Below are positions 23,480 to 36,729 of a DNA stretch of 64,000 nt, piece after piece; within the stretch, counting starts at the first letter, position 1; each line of letters starts with the position of its first letter. The notes beneath the pieces were generated by a model. That model did not search any database, was not told the origin of the DNA, and saw nothing but the letters and a program-made list of their open reading frames with translations. Origin of the DNA: Morinoia aosen (lineage: Eukaryota > Arthropoda > Malacostraca > Amphipoda > Talitridae); assembly GCA_030386875.1 (NCBI GenBank), contig CM059557.1, forward strand, positions 56,498,514-56,562,513, written 5' to 3'. A program made the position numbers and the translations under genes.

Positions 23480-23880
23480 AGAGAAGATAACCTCTCACAG
23501 ACCTTTTGTAGTGTCGCAGTTTCAGCACGACATGAGGTTTATTTAGCAGAACCTGTAGCTTCAGTTCGCCTAGCCGTATACCAGGCAGAAGGATAGCGAA
23601 ACGCAGAGCTTAGTTCCTAATCTTGTACTGACTTTTCGATACACAGCTCCTTCTTAAAGAGTAGCCGAGCCCGGAGGGTAAACAAAGCCCAGCCGGTGCT
23701 TGTAAATGCAAGGCGCCCAACGGCTCTTCCGGCGGAGGCCCTATCAAGACATGTGACCCGAACGCTTTAAGGTATCCGGGCCCAGCGCATAAAGATCATC
23801 CGAGACTCATAAATCTCAGCCTCCGGAAGTCTTATTAACACAACCAGTACTTCACTATATAGCACCTTTGATTCTAAATT
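23480..23880. other. Unrelated segment interrupting the pseudogene
   Basis: The segment is GC-richer than its flanks (for example GAGCCCGGAGGG and CGGCTCTTCCGGCGGAGG). It lies exactly where the homology of the broken gene pauses. It may be an inserted element, but I see no terminal repeats. Confidence 0.4.
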
Positions 23881-24111
23881 CAACTTCGTCTACAAGTAGT
23901 ATTGTGATATTCCTGGATTAGTAACCGCGACGGGAGCGACAGGTTATGATCTGAAACAGTGGCGTCTCTTTTTAGACAGCTCTAAGCGGGGTCTGAAATA
24001 TGTTTTATTACATATTGGCAACATCTTCGGTGCAATACCCATAGGACACTCAGTACACCTGAAAAATATGAACACATCAAAACGGTATTGGAACTACTCA
24101 AATATGAAGAA

Positions 24112-24350
24112 CACAAACAAACATTGGCATCTACGGATGTTTTACTTCCAATTTCAATCCTGATACATATCACCTTGTACATTGGATTTTCAAATGCCTT
24201 ATAAATAACACCAGGACGCCATGACGCTTTTTTCCGGCCAAGATCGACCGGTACCCATTTCAGACACCTGGGTGGTGTGGGGACTCGAACCTTCGTTTGC
24301 CCGCACAGAGGCAGGTCCTAAAGACACACGGTTATGACGAGCACAAATAA
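24112..24350 (-). mobile_element. tRNA-derived SINE, copy 2 (inside the pseudogene)
   Basis: On the minus strand the exact B-box GGTTCGAGTCC is at 24,281-24,291. It is followed by CCCACACCACCCAGGTGTCT and a body shared over about 180 bp with the copy at 52.4 kb, ending in TCCGTAGATGCC. It separates two homologous blocks of the broken gene, so it inserted after or during its decay. Confidence 0.75.
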
Positions 24351-25113
24351 ATTATTCGTGTTAATCTAAAACTGGCCAATTTTTTGTAAGGACACCGAAG
24401 TGGCTACATAAAATTCTCTTGCTTTATGTGCCTACAGGACAGCAGAACCAAAGACAGACACTGAATTTAAAACGAATGAGCCAGTTAGGGGAAGGTACAA
24501 TGTTGGAATGAGAACATCATTCATGAACTCCTGGTGAAACGCGATAAAAAAATGGTTTTCTCGCCCTTTCTTATCAAACTAGGCATGTTGAATCAGTTCG
24601 TCAAGGCGCTCAATACTGACAATGACTGTTTTAAGTATTGGTACCTACGACGCGTTCCTCGGAATAACGACGGAAAAACTCAAAGCAGTTATTTTCGACG
24701 GCCCTCAAATTAGGAATCTGATTAAAGCTCAAGCCTTCACGCATTCTATGACTGACGTGGAAAAAATTCACGGGGAGCATTTTTTTCTATCGTAAGGAAC
24801 TTTCTTGGAAACCGGAAATCAAAGGAATGCGAAGAGCTAGTTGAATCTTTAATGGTTTATAGGTGTTAAGTTTCAACATGAGTATTAAGATGCATTCCTT
24901 GAACAGTCATATTGAATCATTTCCGCCAAACTTGGGGAAGTTGAGTGATGAGCAGAGTGAACGCTTTCACCAGGATATCAAAATCATGGAAGATCGATAT
25001 TAAGGTCGCTGGGACGTTCACATAATGGCCGAATATTGCTGGAGCATTCAGCGGGACGGCGCAGGGAAGCGACATTCTACACGGTCCATGAAACGCAAGT
25101 TTCTGCCTTAAGA

Positions 25114-28100
25114 ATTCTGTCATTCTTCACAAAAACTACTGATGAATCCACAATTTGTTTTCCAAGGTAAGTAAAAGTAATTATAAATTAATTCTGCATG
25201 TTTGTAATGGGCTTTGAATTACATTAATTTGTACTGGTTTAGAATTTTATCAGTAGTATCTGGTAGTAAATAGGAGGTATCTCATTGCAAGAAAACTTAA
25301 CCCAATAGGAAATAAATCATAACATATTTGAAATTAGTGACCTCAAATGATCCAGGAACAGGTTTCAAAATGTGTGTAACTGACACAGAGTAGAATTTGG
25401 TTTCCAGTGTAATTGATTGAAAAAAGGCAAGAACAGAAAATGCATCGTCTTATTAGACACAAATTTAAAACAACATGCTTTCACGTATTCAATGTACGAT
25501 AAATTATCATGGAATCTCAAATTTTGTCCTCAAACAACGATTTAAAATACCCGAAGTCATTATCCGTGGCTTAGGTATGGCCATGAATAAAGTCAATGAA
25601 ATTGTGCGCTAGAAGTAGTCGGTGACGCTATCACACTCAACTCGAACTCACATGGCAAAGCCTATTAATGTATTTTCTAACTAATAATTTATGCAACACA
25701 TCGATTATGCTTACCACAGCTCATTTTCTAATCACCTTTCACATAAAAATGGAAACTCCCCCAGACGATCTTGTAAGGAAAAGGGAGCGGAACTGCAGGT
25801 AGCACTTATCAGCACGAGAGTCGGGGATTAGGATGACGCTCATTCTACAGCGATCAAAAATGGAGAATACTGCCAGAGATCAATGTATAACTGAGATGCA
25901 CAGCGTATTTCGGGATATTTTAGATATATCATGTGCTTAAAGATAGAGTTTGTCACAACGGTACTCTAAAATAAGAACAAATATTCATAATATGTTATTT
26001 CTTTGCGAGCACCACAACCCACCGGTGTTCTACCTAAATTTCTGAAACTTCCGATGTGTAAATTTCAATTTAGTTTCAATTTGAAGCATTTAAACTTTGT
26101 CTAACTGCACACATATAGGTCAAAATTTTTTTTTACCTAGAAGGGTTAGGAGTAAAGCTCCCTTTAACTTCATTGTTTCTGCCTAATGTTCTCGAAAACA
26201 ATCATTTTGACAGAGCTTTCATCTCCAAACTATTGGACGCAAAAACTTCAAATTAATCTCAGTTCGAAACTTAGTAAATATTTTTTTCGTGCGTATATTA
26301 TTCAAGTTATTTCTTTACCAAGAAATGAATGAGCGAGGGTTCCCTAAAACATTAGAAACATTGTCGGAAATTTCTTCAGAACTACGTATATATGCAACGG
26401 TTTTATGAAAAAATCAGACCAGATAGGCGATCGCCAGACGAAAAATGTGAGTCCGTTCAAATGGAGACCACATGGATACACAACGATAGCATTGAAACAA
26501 AGCGTCAAATATTATTTCACTTAGAGACCCATTAAGAGAGCAACAGAGTCAACGGAAACACACCTGCACGCGCGTCAAACGCTCTCCAACTTGTTTCCAA
26601 GGTCGCTACCGGAATTAAAACAATTTAGGTAGAATTAAATTGTAATTCTTGAAATGCTATCGAAAAAGTTATTTCCAAGCTTTATCGAAGCACGATCTTC
26701 TCTCTTGGGAAGATTTGCTATTTTTTTTTTTTGCTAACTACAATTCGTTAGGTGAGCATATTCATCAAAATTTAAATTTATTCATCATTTTAATAAGAAT
26801 TTAATTTGATTTTAAGAATCAATCAAGACAAAAGTTGTGGAACAACGAATCTTAAAGTTGGAGGAAAATGAAGAAAAAAGAAGCACAGGTTATTCTCTAA
26901 AAAGTCCATTAATAAAATATACAACAATAAATACCTCAATGAAAATCCTTTGTTGGTGACCATACCGTGATAGCCGTTTTAATGATTATACAACAGAATG
27001 AGAGTGAAACATGTAGATGAATTCCTTTGCTTCGATTTTTCTTAGTTTGAGAAGAGACATAAATGCTAGTACGCCAATGTGTAATTGAAAACAGGGATAC
27101 CTTGATGCAGGGCGCCTTCGAGTACATTCTCTACATAAATTGGCGCAGAATCTTAGGCTTCTGTGGCAACCGTTGACATTGTTGAAATATGATGAAAGGA
27201 AGTGACTGGTTCTGCATGCGTAGAAAATTAAAAGAACGACTTCTGGGAAGTTTCGAAAGCTAACTTTTCGCGGATACAACAAGTAGCCTTCAGCGGGCTC
27301 GGAGGTCATGTTTTACCACGCAATAAATTCATAAAATTTCCTACGCAAATAATACTGTCATAACATATTATCAGTATCAGAAACTAAAAAAAATTTCCCA
27401 GGAGACTAACAAAAACATCATACGATGAGAATAAAACATTGAAAATATTATCACCTCAGTTGACCTTATCTCAAGGCTAATTTCTATACACTGATGCATG
27501 GAGTGGATTAGAACTCAAATATTAGTTGCACACCATCCACTGATTGTATCAACATGGGCGAAAATATTCCACAATTAAACGTTGATTTCATTTGATTCAA
27601 TAAATCTGTAATCGCTGTTAGTCGAGAGACAAGTAATTTTGATCAAAGAAACTCGAAATTGTGCGATTTTTGAAAACGTCCGAAATCAAAGAAATTTTCA
27701 GTTCAAATCTGAGAGAATCCTTCACATGGAGTTAATAATTAAATTTTTTGTTGCAAAATATTTATTGACAATGACGGATGAGTTTGTCTTTATCAAAATA
27801 ACGAAGAGAAGTGTAAAGTGCTGTTTCAAGTTGATAGTTAATAGAAAAAATACCTACTTAGAGTGAATCTAAAATTCACTGGTTTAACTGTTACGAAAAA
27901 GGTTACAAGAGAAGAATTGGGGGAAAATGCTAAATAAAACATTTTACAACACGAATGGAGCAATAAAATAAACAATTGAGCCGATCAGATCAACCAGTAC
28001 TTCATTGATGTTTACTATTCACTGATGGCATTAATTTGTAATCGAATACTCGCTAATTCTATACCGGCTGGTGATTATAGTCGACAAAGTTTGCGAAAGT

Positions 28101-28640
28101 ATTTTACAATGAATTCCTGACTTCATTTGACTTCATAAATCGGTGATCTCATGCACATTTTAGAAACAGAGTCATTGAACAAGGAAATAAAAAAGAGAGG
28201 AAGAATGTTAGGAAACAAATTTTTTTCAAAAAATGCTGAAATATAAAATTGAATAATACATAGTTCTTAGCATAATTCTTAATATTGGTATTAGGCAATA
28301 ACCAAGTCAGGGGTAAATCAAAATGCAATTATGAAAAAAAATATTGGATATTTTACGCGAGGTACGAGGATTCGATGCTTATAAACTGAGGTTGGTGATG
28401 TAGAATACCTTGGAGGACAGTCTCCCCTTACATTCATTCGAGAGCTTGTGCATCATCGGGAGCCGGCCGTTGATTTTGCTGAAAGTGTAGAGGATGGATG
28501 AAATCGATTATGCATCTAAGACTAAAATGTCATATCGGAAACTTGAAATCAGTTTTTAGAGCATAAATATCAACAAGTACATACCTACCAACTAGCTTGG
28601 AAAAGTTACTTTATCAAATAGCAAATTCTTTTAATTTATG
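25114..28640. other. No gene recognised
   Basis: AT-rich unique-looking sequence. Open frames at 26,986-27,309 (minus) and 27,639-27,866 (plus) resemble nothing I know and lack splice or promoter context. A T-run is at 26,720-26,732. Confidence 0.5.
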
Positions 28641-29880
28641 TCAAAATAATGCTGGCACAAAAAGATTCCTTAGAGACCGAAACGAGAACGGGTTGTCACT
28701 CAAGGCTAACAAAAACATCTTTCCGTGTGAAAAAAGATAACTGTCGAGAAATACTTCACTTTGGCAAATACTTCACTTTAGGAAATACACTTGTGGGGCT
28801 GGGGCATTGGAATGTGTTGTGTATCGGGTGTCGTAAAGATTCGGCAGTTTGGGCAGCGTTCTCAAGAGCTTGTAACAGGATGGCATTCATCCAAGTCGCC
28901 CTGCGGTCGGCTCTTCGTCCAAACTTACTAAGTCTCGCGCACTCACACAAAACACACGAACACATAACACAAAAACAAACACACAAGACTCAAACACAAA
29001 CACACGAGGACCTACAACAGATCTACGTAGAACAGCAGAGCATCGCAGGATGAGGGGCGTGACCATATTGCGCTGAAATAACGTGAGCATTAAGATCCGC
29101 ATAACCTGGACGAATGAGCGTGAAGCGTCTGGTGGGTGTGTCGAGCACGCACCAATTTGAATACAAGACTTCAGGACAGGCAAGCATCCAACGAATCAGA
29201 ATTGGGAGACTTTCTCTGTGTGACCGAGAACAATCTAGACCTTTCGAGAAAGAAAGAGGCGACACACATGAAAGGAGGGGACATGAGAAATCGGGAGGAT
29301 TTTCGCTTGGTGACACGACGAGAGAAGGGCTCTTTTTGGTGAACGGACCGGGGATCCGGCCGCCGCAGTGATCCCCTGGTGGAACAGCAACTCGTGAAGA
29401 AACCATCAAGAAAAGTACACCCGATACAGCGCTTATGTGACTACATCGAATTTTCCAGAAGTTAGCAACGGACCACAGCAGACACTGAAGTACCACCGGC
29501 AACGAAATTCCGCTCGAAACGCAACAACTTCGAGGTGACAACCGGCACGTAAAAAAATGTGTCAATCGTTCGCCTGAGAGAACGTAAAAGGTCAGTTTCT
29601 ACGCCGACTTCAAGCTAGCAAGAAACTACAGCATGCCAATTAAGCTCACACAGCTGCCAAGTCTTCAACAAAGCCATAAACCGCGAGTTCCACAATGGTT
29701 AAGCTGTTCTGGCAATGAGTGAATAATGCACAAGCTACGAGCGCTCTGGGCGCAGTATCTCCGATCTTCAGCACCGGTCTACGCATGCGATGGAGCGGCC
29801 GCAGCGAAGGAGCCTGATAGCGGGCACCCTGCAAGACTTGACGGGAGCGAAATTTAGGTGGCACCTGCAACGCATCTCAG
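28640..29880. other. GC-richer stretch with overlapping open frames on both strands
   Basis: Frames of 134, 85 and 68 codons (plus) and 180 and 98 codons (minus) overlap here, mainly because stop codons are rarer in the raised GC. A CACAAACA-like repeat lies at 28,942-29,010. No protein family is recognised on either strand. It could be part of a mobile element or a gene fragment; the sequence does not decide. Confidence 0.35.
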
Positions 29881-29981
29881 AAGTGTTAAAATTTTGTGGT
29901 ATAGCGAACTTTGAAACAGTGCTTTAAAGTGTAATATTGGAAATCAGAGTGGCACATTGAACAGTGCATTCAAAATTGGCG

Positions 29982-30283
29982 CCCTGTATGATGAAATTTG
30001 TGTCTTGTGTTAATTCGATATAAAGCGAGGTGTTCACGTTTTTTTTGGATACCTTGTTGTGAGTCAAGGTTCAACCGTCATGTATTGTCATCATTGTTTT
30101 GTGCTTTTGTGTAGCTTAGGGATTGCCTTAAATTTTGTGCATTCGTAAATCGTTGTTAGCGCTTGAGTGTTGATAATTGAAATTCTCAGTGAGCATTAAA
30201 TTCTTTAGAATGCCATGGCGTGATGAATTTTTTATGTTGGTGAGGTCAGGCGCACCTTTTATTTGTTGCACTCGTGCTCTTTT
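29982..30283. repeat. Direct repeat, left copy (partner at 31,668)
   Basis: Starts CCCTGTATGATGAAATTTGT and matches 31,668-31,971 almost base for base. I see only a shorter poly-T run and a T/C change. It could be a terminal repeat of a retroelement or a recent local duplication. No PBS, polypurine tract or internal gag-pol was seen. Confidence 0.9.
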
Positions 30284-30289
30284 TTATAT

Positions 30290-31660
30290 GTTGTATTCCC
30301 TATTTTTATCCTAGATCAATATATTTTCGTTGGCCAATTTTTCCGAGGCAATTCTTTTCTCTGCATTATTTTCGTCATTCTCTCGTTGTTTTCATTTTCA
30401 TAAGGTCGATAGTCGAGACAGAAGGCCTCAATTATTCTATTTTGTTTGTATTAAAGATCGAAGTAGATTGAGACTTTTCAATGTCATTAGTTACAATTAA
30501 ATGTAATATTATAGCAAATCGAATAGGGCCTCAATAAGGAAAGTGACGACACGGTTACAACGTAAATTTCTGTTAAAATAATGACGTCCTTCAAATAGCA
30601 ATAGATTACATATTCAGATAGTGATTGACTTGCGATGTACATGTCATATTAATGAATTTAGATGATCGTGACACCATCAAATCTCAGAAACTATTCTAAA
30701 CTATCAGAAAATACAGTTACAGGAGATCGCATCATGATCTCAAAATAAGCAGGTGAAGCCCTCATTACTTGAACATTAATACATTGATAATTACTATAAG
30801 CACATTTTATATGAGGTGAAGCCTCCGCGGAATCATTTGTCTTGCGAAATGCAGAACATTTGACTCATCAACAAACCTAGCGCAATACATTTAGGTTACA
30901 GAATCTAGACCTATCACACGAAGCAAAGTGGCTTGAATGTATGGAATACGAAAACACTAGAATACTTAGCTCTGTCCTGAATGGCGCCTATGAGTCAACA
31001 CACGACTCATTGAATAATCAGTGAATGACAGTGAACAACCCAACCCTCACTGCCTGGCTGGCTCGCCAGGACAGCGAGGTAGGAGCGCACAAAAAAGACA
31101 CGACCGTGCTTCTCTATAGCTGCCCAGCTAATGCCGGGTCGTCGGAGCCTCGTCTACCAAGCGTAGGAGTCTGTGAAGCCGTTCGCATAGAGAACAAACA
31201 GGTTCTCTTATAGGCAATGCTTTACGTCAGCTGTTCCTATCGGAAACGGCAAGTATCATCATATAATTAGAAGAGAATAGATATACGATTGGATGACAGT
31301 TAATTTACCCAGAGTGAATAAGATCCTAAGTCTCTCTAAGGAAGGAAAGGAATATACGTTGAGCAAATGGAGGCATTAGGCAGTCCGGTAACCTATCGTT
31401 GCCTGTGACGTGGCACTCGTAGAGGGTGCGTAGGTGCGCCTTCGAACGATGAGGTTGATGTTGTCAATGTTGGTAGAGCTGAAGGTGACGGTTGACGATG
31501 TCTGGGCGAAGTTCGTGGAGACAAGAATATGCAGCCTTTATTGACGAGAAGATATTTCTATGGAAGTCAGTCTTTTCGAAGGAATTTCAGTCGCTAGCTA
31601 GGCAGACTTTTCTTCTTAACGCCCATTCAAACACAGCGTAGAGTATAGTTACAGCAGGAC
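30290..31660. other. Sequence between the direct repeats
   Basis: About 1.4 kb with no open frame above 65 codons and no recognised element motif. A moderately GC-rich patch lies at 31,030-31,200. Confidence 0.4.
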
Positions 31661-31667
31661 CATGACA

Positions 31668-31971
31668 CCCTGTATGATGAAATTTGTGTCTTGTGTTAAT
31701 TCGATATAAAGCGAGGTGTTCACGTTTTTTTTTTTGATACCTTGTTGTGAGTCAAGGTTCAACCGTCATGTATTGTCATCATTGCTTTGTGCTTTTGTGT
31801 AGCTTAGGGATTGCCTTAAATTTTGTGCATTCGTAAATCGTTGTTAGCGCTTGAGTGTTGATAATTGAAATTCTCAGTGAGCATTAAATTCTTTAGAATG
31901 CCATGGCGTGATGAATTTTTTATGTTGGTGAGGTCAGGCGCACCTTTTATTTGTTGCACTCGTGCTCTTTT
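31668..31971. repeat. Direct repeat, right copy
   Basis: Nearly identical to 29,982-30,283, about 1.69 kb away in the same orientation. The shared block ends in ACTCGTGCTCTTT, after which the flanks differ completely. Confidence 0.9.
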
Positions 31972-34900
31972 AATCATTGCATTAAGATATTTTGTGTGCT
32001 CATCCACGTGTTCTCAAAATAAAACCCATTTTAATCTTTCAATTCTTTTATTTGCCATGCTTGTTGTATAGGTTGCACGCGAAACACAAAGGTGTAATAC
32101 TATTGTTTGATTTGCGGGGGTTGAGATTCCCCTGAAGCGTGCGAGAGGCAAGGGCGAAAGCCGACCCTTTTTCGTATTGCGACATAACGGAAACGTCTAT
32201 TTTCACATAGTTTATACGAAGAATTGATATATTATATTTTAAAAATCTTCAATACAAAATTACTAATCACTTGAATTAAAAAAAATGACATTCTAATTCA
32301 TATGGCAGCAGTTGAATAAAATTCCGAGCAATGTAGTAAAATGTGCTTTAAGAGTTCGCTAGATTTTAGGAAAAAATGAAAGACATAAAATGCTCTAATG
32401 AACAGACGGAAATACCACCATCATGTAGGATATTCTAGCACCTAAAGCTGTGGTTGAATCAACAAATAGCTATTTAGGAAAATTTACCCACATAGATCGC
32501 TATAAGTTTTGGAAAGAAGAAAAGTCGTAAAGAACTCTTGAAAACGCGTGGAAATGCCGTCATAAATGATTTCTAAGTAATGAAAAATGGTTGCTTAACT
32601 TAATTCACAAAATCTTACAAAACGCTCTTCAAAAACTAACATAATATATAAGCGGAAATAAATTTTGTTGTTTATTCCTAACACAAGTTTAGGGATAGGT
32701 ATGGTTTATAAATCCTTATAATAACCTTAAATTCTTATTGGTTTATAAATTTTCGTTGCGTTGATTTCCATATATTTTTACATGCAGTGTACTAATTTTA
32801 TTAACTGAAACACCTAGTTTTTCTCCCTGACAATGTAAAACTAATCTGTCGCAGAGCATTAAGTAAATGCAATCGTCATCGCTTTACGTTCTCAGTCCTT
32901 TGCTATAAAATGGAACACTGTATTCTGCTATATTAAATTGACAACTATGTTGCTCAGTGTACTTCTAAAAAGTTCCTTTTGATAAAATAAGCAAAAATAT
33001 ACTAGCTTTTTTAAATTCCCGATGGAAACATCGAGAAAATCAAGTTGGTCTGAGGGCGTGATTTACTTTAGAATTCTCACATTCATTACCAATAATAGAA
33101 TCGATGGATTATAATCGTATTGTTTCATGAGAAATACGAGTATTGCAAACGCAGTGATAGATTGATATAGTTGAAAAGTAACAAGTCGCTACCAAATATT
33201 TACACATAGATAACATATCAATAAAATCATGGTTTCACGATCAACGGTAATATGCAGGCATATAATGTGAGATTTTCGCAGTAGGTCTAGTAAGAATGTA
33301 ATGTTGAAATGCAGAAATTACACTGCTTCCGAAGGAAACGCCACCATATTTGTAGCTCGAAAATTAACAAACTCAAACATTGAACGTTCAGCTTCAGAGA
33401 GTTTGAAATACTGACTTTAAAGTACCAGTGAGCAGTTTTAAGGCATTCGGGGGATCGTTTAATTTGACATTTAAGCAGAGTAGAACAACGAGATGTTACA
33501 GCATGTAATTCATTATGGCGTGATATGTTTCCTCTGAACTCTTTCATTGTTAGAGAGTATTTTTACGCTTGTAGAGTTATGTTAATTCTATAGAGCAGAG
33601 CTCCAGAAACTGAGTGGTCGTTCTATCCCACGCCATATGGAAGGTAGCTAGCCAACTGGGACATCATTCTTCTATTCAGGTCATTTGTTCAGAATATTGA
33701 GTAGAAGAAATTTTACAACACCCCCATGAACTTTAAGTCCCCACTATCAATCTTTCGGCCGAAGCTTGTGTTTTCGGCAGTCCGCGAACACGAACACAGA
33801 TAGATAGCTGTCATTTTTCGGTGTGTTCGTGTTTTCGAAACAGTTTTAAAACTCTGAACACAAACTGTCCTAGAAACTGCGAAAACTCGCTTGTTTATGT
33901 ATTGTGGATGATGTTTTTGCTCGTGGATTGCTTGGTTTCAGCGTCTTTTTTCCTTTTTTATTTATTCAATTGTGTTTTTCTTGCGAATATAGCAAATTGT
34001 AGGACTGCAGGGATTTTTTATCTACTGAAATTAATTACGTAACGTGTACAATATTTATTCAGTGATAACATAATATGTGAATAGGCTTAGAATTAATTGA
34101 CGTAAATTTAATTCAATAAAAACTGCCAGTGTACCTCACGGCAGCGGATAACTTCACGCCACCGAAAACGTAGCCTGTATACGACTCAGAAAAGTTTGTA
34201 TATTTTTTCTCGTTTTGATGTGTTTGTGATTGACGGAAACTTGAATAGTGTAGACGAGCCTTAACCCTGCAATGGCCACTTGTAGAATTTGGGCGAAAAA
34301 TATTTTTTTTCATGTCAAATTCTTTCATCTTTGAAGTAGAGTAACAACTTTTGTTTAAGAAAATTTTCCGTACCTAACATATTTCTCAAGTTACGAGTCT
34401 CAACAATATTGTTGAGTTGCCACATTACGGGAGCTACAATTTTGACGAGCTGCCGCATTATGGTAGAAAAATAAACATGCACATTGACTCAATATATCAA
34501 TTGATTTTTCACAATCAATAACATACGTAACAAACTTACATCCTTCTAATGCTAATATAAAATACAAGAAATGATGGGTAGAATGGAAATCAACATTTTG
34601 TTGCAATATCAATTAAAAAATTTTGGGTTGTTCTGTATCAAATAGAAAACTCTTTGGATGGGTTCCAGTGTAACTGGAAGATGCGACTAGAGTCGCTTCA
34701 AATCGCCGTCATGGCGCATGTTCACTTCTTGGGACAATCAACGAAGCAAGTTTGCTTTTTTTTAGGCCCAAGAATAAATCACACTTTGTGCGATTGTGAA
34801 AAAGTTCTCACAAAAACATCAGCTGATTGCGGGTTAGGGGTAGATCTTGTCATTTCCATCAACACCTTTTAACTATGCAACAGGTCTTTCTCATTTTCTT

Positions 34901-35030
34901 CCAGGATTTCTGTGATAAATGCTGTTTTTCCTTGATACGACGGTAAATCATGAATGATTCCACTACAGCTTGATCTACAAAAATGTTGAAGCACTACTTA
35001 TTGGGTTTATTTCTGATGTAGTAGCATTGT
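31972..35030. other. No gene recognised; one short dispersed repeat
   Basis: AT-rich. 33,312-33,387 (CAGAAATTACACTGCTTCCG and following) is repeated with changes at 36,163-36,232. Near 33,783-33,840 two ACGAACAC-type arms form a short inverted repeat. No credible coding sequence. Confidence 0.45.
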
Positions 35031-35037
35031 TTTCCTG

Positions 35038-35128
35038 CCTTTTCTTTCATTTCTTTCCATTTTCTTCTATTTCCCTCCATTTTCTTAGATTTCCCCCATT
35101 TTCTTTCATTTCCATTTTCCTTTTTCAT
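35038..35128 (+). repeat. Polypyrimidine tandem repeat
   Basis: Irregular units of the type CATTTTCTTYYATTTCC, nearly all pyrimidine on the plus strand. It reads as an open frame only because of its composition. Confidence 0.8.
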
Positions 35129-36359
35129 CTACACTATTGTATGAGTTGCCTTCAACTTTCTTACAGTGATCACGAAACATTTCAAACAGCTGCCTAAGGT
35201 TCAAACGTATATCGTCATTATTGTGTTCACTATCGTTGTCAGTAAAATGTATATACACTTCCAGAGATTTTTACCTCTAACTCATTACCCACACTCACTA
35301 CATCATCTACTGCATCATCCCTCAGCAGCGTACTCTAGTAATCGTACACTGCAGGCAGCTTGCATACACCCATATAAAACATTATTGCTAGGAGTTGTTA
35401 TATATCATTGTCATTTGTATTGACACGCTTGGTACACTGTTCAACTGAGTATAAGTTTGTGTGATACGAGATAAGGCCAATCATTTGTGAAGAACTGAGA
35501 GAAATACTGGTAAGGTGTCAGCATTTCATCTGGCCCAGTTAATTCAATCTCGATCTGGTGGATATATATTATTGATGTCTCTTTTCCTCAATTGACGTTC
35601 CTGCTAGAGAGGATCATCTGGAAGCTCATCAGTCGACTGAATTACATCAATATTTTGTTACCTTGTTTTGTGTTTTTTAGTACTTGGTCCCTCTAGCTGT
35701 TGGTTTGAGGTAGTGGGAGGTAGTGGGACGACAACGCGCGTCGGGTTTTCGGAATGTAGAATCCCTCTAGTGGTGGGGTACCTGGACTTTACAAGTGCGA
35801 GGTTGCATGATCGTATTTCTCAAAATTGCCTTTGCACACAACTTGGGCTATGAAGCTCACACAATTTCGTGATTCTTTTTGATGCAGAGATTTGTGTTCC
35901 CAGAAAAGACATCTGTAGTCAAAATATGTAATTATTAAAGATTGAATCACCGATAACCTATTTTTTCAAAAACTGCGAAAGATTTTAAGAGCTTGAAATA
36001 GCTTCTTGAAACGTATAAGAAACTTGAAGTTGACATCGCTTCGAAGGTATTCAAAATTAAAAAATTGGCGGTTCGAGTAAAAATCTAAGTTGATCCTTAG
36101 TATAAAGATTATCATTTACTTTTCATTTCTAGAATATTTACAGACTATAACGTGTACATACAGAAATTACAGTGCTTCCGAGTGAAACGACACCATATCT
36201 GTAGTTCGCAAATTAAAAACTCAAACATTGAAAAAAGGCCTTGGTAATAAAATAACAATACCTAAAAATTATATTTCAAGGTACAATTTTCTAGTTTATA
36301 CATAAACTACGGCATTTTCACTCAAAACTTTGGCCTTGAATGGTTCCACTGGCTGAAGG

Positions 36360-36700
36360 ATTATTATACTCAAGGGAAGTTTGCTACGCAGTAAGGCGCC
36401 TGACGCTGATAAAACTTTTTACCTACAGTAATTGGGGATGAACGGTGGCTCGTACAAGACATCGTTTTCTCGATTTGGCTTCTGGTTTGTACTGAATGTT
36501 AGGAATTCCATGAAATCGATATTGCTTTTAGGGAGATATTCAGAGAGCATACATGTTGGGCTTTGTAGTGAGGAACTTTTCTTGAATTGGGGTCCAGCTG
36601 AGTTTATTTTGGGGCAGGATTCCGTGATAGCTCCTCTTGAATTTGACTTTGCATACAAACTTGACCGTGAAATTCTAACATTTTTAACTTTCTTTGGAGA
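36360..36700. repeat. Dispersed repeat, copy at 36.4 kb (partner at 56.4 kb)
   Basis: Shares AAGGCGCCTGA, GGATGAACGGTGG, TTTCGGCTTCTGG-like and CTTTTCTTGAA blocks in order with 56,365-56,580. The two copies are clearly diverged. Open frames on both strands (36,419-36,658 minus; 36,432-36,728 plus) are not conserved well enough to call. Confidence 0.5.
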
Positions 36701-36729
36701 AATGTTGAGGCATATTTCTCAAGGCTAGA

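Larger units (their letters stand above)
23291..25113 (+). pseudogene. Broken copy of an arthropod multicopy gene family of unknown function
   Basis: Homologous blocks in order: THAELNDLIRDLGWSKLLAS and KVTFYRNRE (23,360-23,480); CDIPGLV, QWRLFLDSSKRGLKYVLLH and IPIGHSVHLK (23,900-24,060); FSPFLIKLGMLNQFVKAL (24,552-24,615); TTEKLKAVIFDGPQIRNLIK (24,668-24,735); RNFLGNRKSKECEELVES (24,797-24,850); NSHIESFPPNLGKLSDEQ, ERFHQDIKIMEDRY and WDVHIMAEYCW (24,880-25,110). I recognise this set from a family of uncharacterised arthropod proteins with many copies per genome. Frameshifts, a TAA after MEDRY, unrelated sequence at about 23,480-23,880 and a SINE at 24.1-24.35 kb break it. The family name and biochemical role are unknown to me. 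Confidence 0.75.

Noticed and set aside
29023..29565. 180-codon minus-strand ORF
   Set aside because: Overlaps several other frames in a GC-richer patch, has no recognisable domain or splice context; not called as a gene.
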